64,000 bases of DNA, taken from contig JAKULF010000011.1 in assembly GCA_022661535.1 (NCBI GenBank), positions 1,550,001 through 1,614,000 of the forward strand, given 5' to 3'. Below the pieces are notes generated by a model. That model was not told where the DNA came from. It made no database searches and worked only from the letters and a program-made list of their open reading frames with translations. This document shows positions 1-11,308 of the stretch, in pieces. How positions within the stretch are numbered: position 1 is the first letter of the stretch; each line of letters starts with the position of its first letter. This DNA comes from Eutypa lata. Its lineage: Eukaryota; Ascomycota; Sordariomycetes; Xylariales; Diatrypaceae. The position numbers were made by a program, and so were the translations under genes.

Positions 1-1285
1 TCCCTTGGCCTTCCTGCAACTGCCTCGACCATCAACTTATTTCTTTCTTCAATAATAAGATTTTTTATTGGGTCTCTGCTTTCTTCTGTGTCAATGTCAA
101 GATCTTGAACAAAGTCCGTGTCAAATTTGGCTATAGATATCTTCAAGTTAGCTTAGGTTCCGTTTAGTAATAACAGGGGATCAGAATACCCCATCGCTTT
201 CCCTCAAGCTCAAATCCGAAGACATATGTTGGTAGGAGAAGGCATTGTTCCGGGTCTAGCTCATTGTCTGCAGAGCATTCTATGTCGTTGGATTCTGAGA
301 ACTGGGGTACATCAAGGAGGTCATGCGTTTTGTCGCCTCCCATCTGGAAATCAAAGCCCTGATGGTCTATCATAATTTCGCCTTGATACTGGAATTGAGT
401 AAGTGAGTTATAACGCCAAAATTCTTTTTTATGACGGTAACCCACGCGATACGGCTTGTCCCCAGGAACCAAACCATAAAATCTCATGTGACTCTGCCCA
501 TCACATACCATGTGGTGATATCGCTTCCCTCTTTGAATTAACTCAGCTTCGAGCTCTTCTTTGTTGTCGGAAAACCGAACCGGGAAGACTGGCAAGTCTG
601 GTATAAAATAGTTCCCGTAGAATCGGTAGATTTCAACCGTGTGGCTTTTTCGCCTGAGCTTTCCGTCATCATATGCTAGATTCCACAGTGATAGCACCCA
701 TTTATCTGTGGGGTGCGGGTTAGAGTTTTCTTTTTTGCCATCCTTGGATTGATGCTTTATTCCCTTTACCGCGAATCCTGCGAGTTTGCTGCGTTCACGT
801 TGGAATAGTACTTCTCCGGCGTTGAAGAGGACCCAGAGGCGGGAGTATGATGCACGCCAGTTTGAGTGAAGATTCAGCTCCGGCGCAATAATGTTATGAT
901 AAATTCCGTTTGCGGTGTTAATATGCATCGATGAAGCGACTTTATCCCTGTAAATACACGGGATAGTGAATTTAAATCCCGTTTTCGATGTCACAAAGTG
1001 TATGTCTACAACTTCCACCGCACGCCTATCCATAATTTGTTCTATATTCTTCGATGTGTAAAACCTGTCTTTGAAAGGGTGATTGAAACATATTCGGGTT
1101 TCGTGAGCGTAGAGGTCGGGGCAATACCAATCTTGTTTTCTCAAAGCTATCAATGGCTCAAGGCAATCTTGATGTATCCTGAGCGAGTGACCAAGAGTAG
1201 TGGGGTGTACATGACTAGGGTTAGTAACATAACCTATAGGAGTAGTTTCATACTCTGTTGCGATTTTTTCTGTTGGAGAGGACAT
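1..1285 (-). CDS. Fungal DUF7025-type AAA ATPase, N-terminal part (partial)
   Basis: This minus-strand gene runs off the left edge. The first exon is 1285-190, starting at an ATG (MSSPTEK). An apparent stop at 164-166 is removed by a 59-nt intron at 189-131 (donor GTATTC, branch GCTAAC, acceptor TATAG). After splicing the frame stays open from 130 to 1, reading KRW-AKFDTDF and continuing to the window edge. The C-terminal part of exon 1 (about residues 150-365), with YGLVPGDKPY, MIDHQGFDFQ and FELEGKRW, resembles the DUF7025 region that precedes the AAA+ domain in many fungal ATPases. The ATPase domain itself (Walker A/B) would lie outside the window, so catalytic function cannot be checked. 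The role of this family is poorly known. Family assignment is by recognition of the region; the splice is inferred from phase and consensus. Confidence 0.72.
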
Positions 1286-1807
1286 AGCTTGAGACCTGGT
1301 CAGAGTGTTTAACTAGGTATTATCGTTGAGGCACAGAAGGCTTGCAATTACGAGGGTAATGATAGATATTCAAGTGAGATGCGGGGTTTCATGCACCCTT
1401 GAACGACGGAAGCCTGACTAGATGTCCTGAGACCAATGCTTACCGGGCGTCCACACGATGATACCGTGCTTGAAGTACTAGTTACAAGTATCTCTAAATG
1501 TATAGCCTACTGTAAATCTCGAAGTCAATGTGTACCATATACTTTGTAAACGGTCGGCAATGAAGAGTGGCGCAGTGATAGGCATTTTGATAGGGAAAGA
1601 GAATGCAACGTCAAAGGTAGCACCGAAGGTCTAGACCATCGAGATACCTGTTGATAGCCTTGGGCTGCAACAATTCTTGTTTAGATAGATACTGCAGTCT
1701 TAAAACTAAAGATATTTTACGAAGCTTGCTTAATATTTAGGTTCTAGGTTGTTGAGTATCAAAACCCCTCCCGGCTATTATTGATAATAACCTCGAGACA
1801 AGCTCTG
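1286..1807. other. Intergenic, nothing recognised
   Basis: This AT-rich spacer lies between the divergent AAA ATPase gene and the STAND-like pseudogene. No convincing coding frame, RNA gene or repeat was seen. Confidence 0.5.
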
Positions 1808-3271
1808 ATGTCATTTGGTTGGAGTGCCGGCGACATTTTCGTCTCGGCTAAGTTCTTATGGGACGTATGTCGAGCCTTGGATGATGCAAATGGCGCTCCG
1901 GAGCATCATCGAAGATCAGTCGCCACATTGAAGTTGATTCAGTTCCGGCTCAGGGTTCTAGGCAGAGTAGTTGGAGAGGAAGAAAACCCCAATCTTCTCA
2001 CAGAGACCGAAGAGGCAGGCGTCTTGTAAACTAATGATAAAGATGACATTCGGTTCACAGTCGTCAATCTGAAGATTGAGATATCTAAACTCGAAGCCCT
2101 AGTCAAAGGGGGCTCGGGAATGGAGAGTGATGGAGCTCGAAAAAGGCATAGAGACTGGCCAAAGCAACAGGTTAAGAAGCTGGCGTGGTATTTCGGAAAG
2201 GAAAAGGAAGTTGACGAGCTGATTCAGCATGTATTCCAGCTTACGGCTTCACTACCGGATCTGTATCAACTGATTGATAGTTCAGTGTCTCTCGTCTTGA
2301 AAAGAAACACTACATGGTACTAATTAGCACGTTCCAGAGGAATTCAAAAGCAGCAAGCCGTTACTCAAGGTGTATACCATGAGACCCAACTTGAGTGGCT
2401 GAAAGCCATTCATAAAGAGCTAGTTCTTTTCCGTAAGGAGGTTGCAGAACAGCAGCTCGTGAATATGAACGACAGAATGGAGCAACTACTATATGTTGGT
2501 CCCGATATAGGTATCGATCCTGATGCAGGCATAGGACTTGACACGGGATCAGCTATGTCTCATCTAAATGCAATCGCACATGAGCACATGAGTGAGTCCA
2601 GGCCTGAAGCAGAGGACTCGAAACCTTACGGCCGACCACCACCTGAAGAAGCTATTAACTCAGCGGTTTAAGGGAGAGAAACAGATTGAACCTGTCCTAT
2701 GGTTCAGCGGTGACCAGGCCAACATAGTCAGTGCGATAGTCTATCACGCGGCTTTGGACAGGAGAAGACCCGTCGTTGCATTCGCTAGTCGCCACAATGC
2801 GAATGGTCAATACCTAAGTAGCCAACAAAGGCTATTCAAGATGGTATACTCGGTACTCTTCCAGGTCCTCCAAGTATTGGAAGAAGACTCCTCCTTTGCT
2901 GTGGTAGGGGTAGACAAACCTTTCACCGAACTCGGACTTTCGATAGACTCCATGTCACTAGCGCTTCAGTACACCAAGTACGTTCTCGGTCTATTACCCG
3001 AATGTATTTGCATAGTCTATGGGTGGAATTTCATTACCATCGACGCTGAAGAACAAGTCGACGTGGTTCTAAAGGACTTTCTTGAGCTGTTCAAAAGGCC
3101 GAGGGAGACAGGGGCGGCTTGAGGCTGCTGCTCACAACTCCGGGAAACTGTGAAATGCTTCAGAATTTGAAGAATCAACTCCTGAGTGGTTTTGACCTTG
3201 GAGGACATGTTGGTTCTCAAGGCATGAGACTATGTACGATCTTGCGTGGTATGGAATGGGATTAGAGGCGG
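1808..3271 (+). pseudogene. Decayed fungal STAND-like N-terminal-domain gene
   Basis: The ATG at 1808 begins MSFGWSAGDIF, the typical opening of a widespread fungal N-terminal helical domain found on STAND and related proteins. The frame is then continuous in sense to about 2660 but is broken by in-frame TAA codons at 2027-2029 and 2321-2323. A shift near 2590-2670 moves to a second frame (EPVLWFSGDQANIVSAIVY, later LLPECICIVYGWNF). Another shift near 3111-3122 returns to the first frame (GLRLLLTTPGNCEMLQNL), which ends at a TAG near 3269-3271. The later part resembles the degenerate NTPase-like region of the same fungal family. Both TAA codons could come from CAA by C-to-T change in CpA context, as repeat-induced point mutation would produce. 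Introns do not explain the two in-frame stops, because the sense text continues directly after each one. Original function is unknown, perhaps self/non-self recognition. Confidence 0.7.
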
Positions 3272-3285
3272 TTCTGGTGGGAATA

Positions 3286-4041
3286 TCATATTCGCAGCTC
3301 TGTGACGTGAACACGACAGGCTAGATAGATCAGTGGTATTAGGCCCCTTATAGCCACCCTGTGTGCCCCGCAAAATACCCCATAACAAAAGACATCCATG
3401 TTAAACCACACAGCATATGCGCGACCAGATATTCTATAATATGGCTTTTGGAGAGAATCAATGGCACGCCAGCCCTCTCGACTCCCATAATATGCCTCGA
3501 TCACTTTCTCCTGTAGAGGCAACCCAGTAGAACCGCGTTTATGTGACGACATATGTAGATATTCAATATGCTTGAGGACACCCCGACGACCAGGCTTCCC
3601 ATTTAAGCCCGCAACTTGATGCGAAAAGCTGGAACATCATTAGACTTACGAGTAAGCACGGCCTACATTAAGCATCCTCTTAGAACGGTCCGGGAAGGTA
3701 GATGGATCTTAGAGAGGCAGTCGTCTTGCGATTTCCCCGGGCAACCTCTCAAGACCGGGGATATCCTACCGCACTTTCATACAAAATCGATTCGTAGATA
3801 TATATACCTGTCCTGAAAGGACAAGATGTTTCATTCCTGTGGCCAGGTCGCCCAAAAATGAAACCCCGCGTTTGCTTTCAAGGCAAGAGAAAGCTTTGAA
3901 AGGGGAGGAGGGGTCCCGACAAATAGATAGGAGAAATTTAACTAGGCTCATCAAAAATTGAGTTGTCGTGCCAGAAGGGCTTTCATCTTCCCAAGTATGT
4001 TCAGATGTGCAAACAATGACTTCTGGTTGAGTGGTGAACAT
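3286..4041 (-). CDS. Possible small gene or remnant of unknown function
   Basis: Two minus-strand open segments look more protein-like than their surroundings. The first runs from an ATG at 4041 to about 3766 (MFTTQPEVIV, KRGVSFLGDLATGMKHLVLSG). The second covers about 3630-3286 (VAGLNGKPGRRGVLKHIEYLH onward). A GTATAT donor after VLSGQ and a TTCCAG acceptor near 3631 could join them, but the phase I could derive does not fit cleanly. They may therefore be two exons with an unseen intron, or a decayed gene. No family was recognised. Treat this as tentative. Confidence 0.2.
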
Positions 4042-5210
4042 GATAGTATCAGCAAGATTGGGAAATGGTTGATGTATGGTGAAATGTCATTCATGATTCC
4101 CTAGGCTCTAAGCTGAGACTTGTCTAACAGTGCCGCCCACCGGCAACACCAGATATCTACTACCACTGTCTATCGCCTTCAATTCCATTCGCCAGCGAAC
4201 CATCTCTGAACTCTAAACCCTTCAGCCAAACCCTAATTCAATAGAGACGGCTAGCTATTGATAGACAAACCCTTCAACGAGTCTGATGAAGAACAAGGCC
4301 CACAGGTGTTTAGTTCCAAATAACAAAAAAGCGCAAGTGAGAAGATCGAACCCAGAGATTGCTACCATAGCAGTATACGTGCTAATTAGATGTATGAAAT
4401 AGTGGCAGTAAGGATCAATTGTCAGGATTTATAGGGGCGTCTTAAGTGGTTAGTTAACCTGGACCCCCCAGGCATTCAAATCAGTACGTATTTAGAATTC
4501 GCTACCGAGCCACCGCAGACTTTTCTAGACAATTACGCAACCATCACTTTCTGAGAGCCACTCACATACATCTGATTATCACGCATCTTGACATCATTAG
4601 CAAAATGCCCCCCTCAACGAGGGACATATTCAGGAATACCTAGCTCTGTCCTATGCGCGTACATACATACGAGTCCAACCATTTTCGCCCATCCGGGCAG
4701 CAAGCAAGCAAAAAGAAAAAAGAAAAGAAATTAGAAAAAGCACGATAGCACGTGACAGCGCCTTCCCATTATCCGCGTTACGCTGCCCACGCCATGTCCG
4801 TCTCGTGCTGTGCCGCATTCATTCCCTGGTATACCATCCAGTCCGTTTGTTCCGTCTGTCTGTCCCCCAAGAATCCCGAGCGCCATAACGCCCCCACCCC
4901 GCTGATATACCGGTGTCTGTCAGTGATGACGCAAATCTTAAAAAAATAAAAATGATAATGGTAGTATCTCTGTAGTATGTATGTATGTATGCTGTATGAT
5001 TTTCCCCTGCCAGAAAACGCCAGAAAAGATGAAAAAGGAGAAAAGAGGACCAGGCAGAAGCAAAATCATAGTTTCTTCTAACTCCCTGAGACAGACATTG
5101 TCTATATGCAGTACGCCCGTATTGTAAATGTCTGGTGTCGGTCAAGTAAGGAGGGGGGAAATAGGGGGAAATCCTCCAAGGCTGCAATGCGAATATGAAA
5201 CGGCTTAGTC
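4042..5210. other. Intergenic spacer with a short ATGT repeat
   Basis: No gene was recognised. The stretch holds a tRNA-like relic (4325-4392, listed separately) and a short ATGT tetranucleotide run near 4975-4991. The right end is presumably the 3' region of the minus-strand LRR gene. Confidence 0.45.
4325..4392 (-). repeat. tRNA-like relic, possible SINE head
   Basis: Read on the minus strand, the sequence has an A-box-like TTAGCACG followed about 30 nt later by a B-box GGGTTCGATC. A run of six T then follows, as expected for an RNA polymerase III terminator. The T stem pairs poorly and no clean cloverleaf forms, so it is not a functional tRNA. It may be a decayed tRNA or tRNA-derived SINE. 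Changes such as AATT where GGTT would be usual fit G-to-A decay, but that is inference. Confidence 0.25.
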
Positions 5211-7565
5211 CTACTCGATGACAGGGTCTTCTTCCTCACTCTCATCGCCGTTCCATTCCGCATCCGACTCATCGACAGACTGGTCCAGAAAGTCTTCCAT
5301 ACATCTTTGATTCTCAGTCGGCTTCTGGTTGTCTACCTTAATCTCAACTAAGTCGCAAAGACCATGAATGAAGCCAGTACCCGGCTGGATTTGTCCGTCG
5401 GGGTCGCCAGCGAGCTCATCCTCGCTGCTTTCGTCGTCAACTACACGATACCTCGAGGCTGGAATTTCCCTCATTGACCACTGGAGTTGTCTAGCCAAAG
5501 CCTTATCCATTGCGCTGTTTTTCTGAGTTACAACATCGCTGTCTGAACTGGGTGAACTGGGCGACGGAGGATTATCCACCCGACGAGTGCTTCGTCGAGC
5601 CGGAGCTTTGGGCGACTTCGGGCCGAGATCCCGACCATCTGATCTCAGATCACGATGTCGGTTTTTTGGCATTCCGGCGTTCCGACTATAGACCGACACA
5701 GGCGGGTCGTCTTGTCGTTCAAAAACATCACTCATTCTCTCGATCCAAGTGTTCCGAAAGTTAGTTCGCTCGCGGACACTAACGTCAATCTTGGCCCCCA
5801 GTACAAGTCGACGAAGATTAGGTAGCTTAGGAGCGCTGGTAACCAAACTGTTGAAAAACATATTTGCGATCTTAAGACTGTCAAATCGCATATAGTCAAT
5901 CTCAATAGACTGAATTGATGTAGGCCATTTCGGAACCTCGTCGCGTCCGAGAACGCGGTCATAGACAGGGTCAGCATCATTGAAATGCTCATGAGCCCTA
6001 TAGTATAGAAGATTCATGTGTAGATGGGTTAGCTTGGGACAAGCACGCTCCAAGACACTGATGAAGCCCATGCTCAAAGAAATGCAATGCTTCAGAGTAA
6101 GGCGTTCCAACAAGCTCCCATGGCTGCACAAGAAGTTGGCAAGATCGTCAGATGTCACTTCCCAACAGTTGACCAGTTCAAGACGTTTAAGAGTCGTAGG
6201 GAGGAGATTCAGTAGTTTAGAATCAGCCACCGTTGAAGATTCAACAATGAGGTGTTCCAAACGAGGTAGAGCTCTTATAGCAGCAGCGAGATCTGCAGTG
6301 ACCGTTTTGTCTTCTTCTAACATGTCTGGAGATATCGACTTACTCAGACTGGAGGGTAGTTGGTAGTTGACAAAGGCTATTTTCCGTAAAGTGGCAAAAC
6401 TCGGGCTTGTATGCATTATTTTCAATTCATTCAGCGGGAAAACATCTCCTGCCAGGCGAGCATTCCATCTCCAACTCCGCAACTCGGTAGGTGCAGTCTT
6501 GTCTCCACCTTCTTCAACTGCATACGACACTGATCCAAGAACTCGCAACAAATTATGGGGGTATCTGTATCGAACGGTGTTATCGAGCTCACGATATGGT
6601 GCATCATCCAAAGGATGGAATAGCTCAAGGTCCATTAGTCGCGGTAGGTAGGGTACTATATCGTCCAAGAACAAATAGCTCCCGCCGTATTTCCTATAGA
6701 GGACAAGATCGACATCGATTCGCAGAGTCTCAACCTTGGGACGATAATTGATCAGAGTACTGTCGGGAGGTTGACTCAGAGTGTCGGAGAGTAGTCGGAA
6801 AGCGCACTGATCAAGGATAGGAGGACATCTATACAGTGCAACCATAGCAGGTTCGTATACGAGCTTTCCAAGGAAACTGGCTCTTAACAACTCGCGCATT
6901 GCTTGGACTACATCTTCTCGGCGCGCCTCCGGATCCAGGAGCGGGCTTGCGATATGGTCGAAAACGCGACACCAAACATGGTAGGGGAGTACATTGCCAA
7001 GATAGCTCGAATTCTTTTTTACGGGCGGTCCCTCAATCTTCTTCGCCTTGATAGGTATATAAATCCTAGACGTCTTCAACTCCTTCCGCACTGGCGAGGG
7101 CCGACTGAGGCGGGAGGTCTTGCCTGGAGAGCCGTCGTCGACATCGTCATCGTAATCTTGATGGAGATTGTCGTAGTAATTGGTATCGCCAATGTCGCTC
7201 AGATCAGTATCGGATTCCGACTCGGCATAGGAGACTTTGACTTTGCCGCTACGAGGACTGCGTCGCACAGGGCTCCGTTGCCTACGTTTCTTGATAATTG
7301 ACGTGTCAATACCAGAGACCGCCCTGCGTTTTTTCGCGGATGCCGAAGGTTGCTGAGGTGGTTCATCATCGTCTGATTCGGTCAATTGACCAGAGGATAC
7401 GGGGGAGCTCAAGTACGCAGAAGCAGAAGCGGGCGCGGTTGCTCGCGTGAGACGATGGTGAGGGGGACGACTTGGTGTCTTAGGTAGTTTGGCCTGCCTC
7501 GGCAGACGGGGTCTTGCAGATCGATCAGGAGAATCTTGTGCACCCGGCATGATGATGATTGGCAT
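5211..7565 (-). CDS. Leucine-rich-repeat / F-box-like protein, probably nuclear
   Basis: This single-exon gene encodes 784 aa. The first ATG is at 7565; a second in-frame ATG five codons later is an alternative start. The N-terminal 170 residues are disordered and basic, with nuclear-localisation-like clusters (KKRR near residues 78-81, KKRRQR near 91-96) and a stretch rich in Asp and Ser. A cyclin-F-box-like segment (LPYHVWCRVFDHIAS, about 190-210) is followed by irregular leucine-rich repeats to about residue 600, for example LPRLEHLIVES, LKRLELVNCWEVT and LERLTLKHCISL. The C-terminus is acidic (DESEEEDPVIE). The architecture is typical of fungal F-box/LRR proteins that could act as substrate adaptors of an SCF ubiquitin ligase, but the F-box match is weak. 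It is divergent from the SUZ12 homologue across a long spacer. Confidence 0.85.
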   Translation of the reverse strand: MPIIIMPGAQDSPDRSARPRLPRQAKLPKTPSRPPHHRLTRATAPASASAYLSSPVSSGQLTESDDDEPPQQPSASAKKRRAVSGIDTSIIKKRRQRSPVRRSPRSGKVKVSYAESESDTDLSDIGDTNYYDNLHQDYDDDVDDGSPGKTSRLSRPSPVRKELKTSRIYIPIKAKKIEGPPVKKNSSYLGNVLPYHVWCRVFDHIASPLLDPEARREDVVQAMRELLRASFLGKLVYEPAMVALYRCPPILDQCAFRLLSDTLSQPPDSTLINYRPKVETLRIDVDLVLYRKYGGSYLFLDDIVPYLPRLMDLELFHPLDDAPYRELDNTVRYRYPHNLLRVLGSVSYAVEEGGDKTAPTELRSWRWNARLAGDVFPLNELKIMHTSPSFATLRKIAFVNYQLPSSLSKSISPDMLEEDKTVTADLAAAIRALPRLEHLIVESSTVADSKLLNLLPTTLKRLELVNCWEVTSDDLANFLCSHGSLLERLTLKHCISLSMGFISVLERACPKLTHLHMNLLYYRAHEHFNDADPVYDRVLGRDEVPKWPTSIQSIEIDYMRFDSLKIANMFFNSLVTSAPKLPNLRRLVLGAKIDVSVRERTNFRNTWIERMSDVFERQDDPPVSVYSRNAGMPKNRHRDLRSDGRDLGPKSPKAPARRSTRRVDNPPSPSSPSSDSDVVTQKNSAMDKALARQLQWSMREIPASRYRVVDDESSEDELAGDPDGQIQPGTGFIHGLCDLVEIKVDNQKPTENQRCMEDFLDQSVDESDAEWNGDESEEEDPVIE

Positions 7566-10500
7566 TGACAGAATGTGGGGGCGGACAAAGACCCTTAGGT
7601 GTAAAGTGCCCAGAATAGCACTGGTACGTGTGCTAGTACTAAGGCAGGGCTGGTAAGGGAGGGTAGGTAGGCTACTTAGGTACCTGCAAATTACATGTGC
7701 AAGTTACCACCAGCATATGTATGCGTGCAAGCACCGGACCAAACCACCCAAGCTGCCCCGGTTCCTTGACAAGGAGCGAAGTGGACACGAAGATGAGGGA
7801 GGCTCACTGGTCTAAGGCTACAATGACTACCTAGGTGGAGAGAAGGAATCAATGGCCGAGGAAAGGGAAAAGGAATTGAGATGTTGAGATGTGCGGAATG
7901 GGAGAAGTGGAAGAAGTCCCCTAAGATACAAAGTATCTCAAATCAAACGCGAATGAAAACGGATGTACCTAAGGTGGGAAGACAAATGAGTATGTATGGT
8001 TGATGTAACTGTAAAAAAGATATGTTGAATTCCAAACGCTGCGGCTACAACATCTGCAGCAATGAGATGAACTGATGACTGGAGAACTGCCGTCACCATG
8101 CGACCGGCGACACAACCACAGTTCTTATCATCGATAAGCTTTCAAATGCATTCGGGTTAACCGGGGAAAATACTTTAATAGTTCAATTTGACCCACTAAT
8201 CTCTCATGCATGTCACTTGATTCGATGCATGGGCCATTTAGTGTCTGTCACTGGCGCAACACCTAACTACTTGGGTACCTCCGATATCTTATCAGCTATT
8301 ACCGCGTTATGGACGACAACATATTGATGAGAAGTAGCAAAGTGGTAAGTAGCACTAAAACATCAGCTTACTTTGCCGTTCATGAATATATATCTCAAGC
8401 AATAACATTAAGCAGTAAACAGTCCATTCCACTTGATTCTTTCCTAATAAAGGATAATACTACGGAATAACAAGCCTGCCAGAACTTGCCAGACTACGTC
8501 ATTTTGTCAGCGACTGTCTGACAGGCTCACCCCTATATACTAGCATTTTCTCTACTCAATAACACTGCTACAGCCGGTCATATAAAACAGATCAGAGAGC
8601 AGTGTCATCTCCAAGAATTACTATGAGTATATGTTAGTATACGTATATAAAATGTACTAATCATTGCATTACAACTAGAACACTCTGTCGTTGCATCTCT
8701 CCTTACATCCTCCATGAGACCTCCATCCCCCCCCAACATCATTATACAGCTTCGCTACTTTATCATCATATAGACATTTTAAATTATATATTGTTTCGTA
8801 ATAATATAATAGAGCTTACACTGCTAGTGTTATTCCGGACTTGGACGGAAGCCTTGCTGTATCCTCTCTACTTCTGTCAAGTACCCCCTTTCTTCACCTC
8901 CATATGTAGAAAGACATATATAATAAACCATATAAACATATGATGACCTATGGGTATTCTTACTAGGAAATAAAATTATAGACTTTGTCAGTAGCACCGT
9001 ATATTGAGGTGCAACATTAGGTCTAGCTACTTAGTAAGACTAGTTAAGTAAGCACCTCCTTTCCCTTGAGTCTTGACCATAGCTAGATACGAACTTAATA
9101 GGTCATTGATATGAAGAACCAAGCATAATACGATATGCTATCACAATTACCAACGAAAAATCATATTGCTATAAAAGCAAAGGGGCGCATATGACATGTG
9201 TTGATGACGGCGTCTCTTAGAATCTGATTGAGGGTGCGGGCTACTGTGTAGGATCACAACGGCCCCGATGGAATAGTGGCGCACCTATGGATATATGCAA
9301 TAAGGTAAATATATCTATCATATTGGTAAAAGAAAAGAAGCTATAAGGGTTCGAAGAACCTTGAGATCTAGGTACAACACATACGGTCAAGAGGGATGCC
9401 TAATCCCACTTGCTGGTATCCCACCCGTTCTCATGGCGATGTCACTATATTTACGACAGTGATAATCAAATACAAACCGGACTTAGACCTTGGTCACAAC
9501 TAGTAAACAATATAATTATTAGTATTAAGGCTTAGAAGTACTCACCCAAGTGATGTTGTCGATTATCGTCTTTGCGTTGGTGTATATGTGCTCAATACTA
9601 ATTCACCCAACCAACCGCCCCTTAACTCCACTATACAATACTTCGTATATTTAGAGAATTAAATCTCATGATACTAGTAGTGATGACATAGCAACTAGAA
9701 TAATTTGTTGGAATGAAATTGTTGATCTGTTCATCCTTAGCCCACCTGTCAGATTTGTTATTAGCTATTTAAGTTTAATTCAGAAAGAGATGTTGCCGAT
9801 TTTGACAGGGCTGACAGGGGTAAGTATTTATTTTACAGTGTAATCTTTAACGGTATTATTTAACATAGACTGCTTGCTCTAATTGGGTACATAGCCAATA
9901 GAACAGATGCATGAATGGATGAGTGTTGATTTGATTTTTTTTGGTCGAGACCAATCACGTCGACCAAGTTGGTATTGCAACTGAGCCCATAGTTTATTTA
10001 CTAAGCGCCACCAGTACAACCTGCTTTTGGTACAATCAGTTCTAAACATTGTGGGGAAGAATCACCATCAGTATATCCTGTTATTGAAAAAGTCAAAGCT
10101 GTAATATGTGTTTATTTTCTTATTTTTGTTATATCAAAACCTACTTGCTACCTAGTAGTTTCCTTACATATCTCTCCTACCATCACGTAAACCCCTGAGT
10201 CCTGACTGCTTGAATACCCTTAGATCTCCACAATCGGCTTTAGTACATACATACCTACATACCTATGTACCAAACTACATGTAGCCCAGGTTGCAAGTGG
10301 AATGTTTATGGTCAGCCTTGCATAATATTAGTCCAGTTGTTAGTAAGTTTCTTGCAAATACACCAATGTCATAAGGAGAAAGGAAGTTCCTGCTAATTGC
10401 TGTACTTTTTATTGTATTAAAGCTGAGCCCCTAGCTACGAAACGCTAATTGGGCCACCTTGTAATGTACCCACCACCAGAATACAGCCTAGACTAAACTT

Positions 10501-11308
10501 AGGTAGGTACATGAGACCCGCTTAGTACTTGCATTAACAGGCGCATGCGCATTTCTCATTCAAAAGGAAACAACCAGCAGGCGCGTGAAGGCAACATCGA
10601 AGTTACTGAGTGTGCAAGGGTGGGCAGTGTTAGCAAATGAGCTCTCCCACCGAAGAACCTTTAGTGGGTCTTCACGGTACGCGTCTAACTTTAGTTATCC
10701 TTCCATCTTCTTTTTTCAACCATTTCGACAACTTGCACTGCACACACGACCTTCCTTGGATGCACATATTCACTTTCATCCACACCTCCCTATAGTCGCG
10801 TCAACCAACCTTTTTTTATACTCCAATCCCATCGTTTCTTGTACACATCACCAACCTTTTACTGCCGTGACTGTAATTGTTACTTAGGGGGGGCAGCGAT
10901 TGCATCTGGGTTCCACATGTGCATGCTGGCAACTGTTTCTCCGACCCGTCTGTTGCTTTACCTTGCATATCACATATTCACCTCATCGTCGCCATCTTCA
11001 TCCAGAGACAGTTAGCCTTGGCCTTCCCTAAGTGTGACTTACTCGTTGCCTGGTGCCCCCCATATAATTCTTCTTCGTCCTTCTCTTGCTTATCGGCAAT
11101 TTCATTGTATTGCCGTGTATACACGAATTCATACTCGCCTACCATCACTGAGCCTTATTATTTCTATGATAATGGTCATCCAATCATCGTAATTCCTGAT
11201 TGGTCACATTAGGATTGTGTTTTGCAAGCAGATTGGGCTCATTTGGCCTTTTCTTTTTACAGGGAGCCGCGACACAGTGGCGAGCTGCTCTCATGTCGCC
11301 CTTTAGAT
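7566..11308. other. Long AT-rich gene-free region upstream of SUZ12
   Basis: About 3.7 kb separates the divergent LRR gene and the SUZ12 homologue. The central part (roughly 8.2-10.5 kb) is clearly AT-rich, with short low-complexity patches such as repeated TACATACCTACATACC near 10245-10265. No open frame of convincing composition was found on either strand. From about 10.6 kb the plus strand becomes pyrimidine-rich, which looks like promoter and 5' UTR of the SUZ12 gene. The AT-rich core could be mutated repeat DNA, but no recognisable element remains. Confidence 0.5.
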
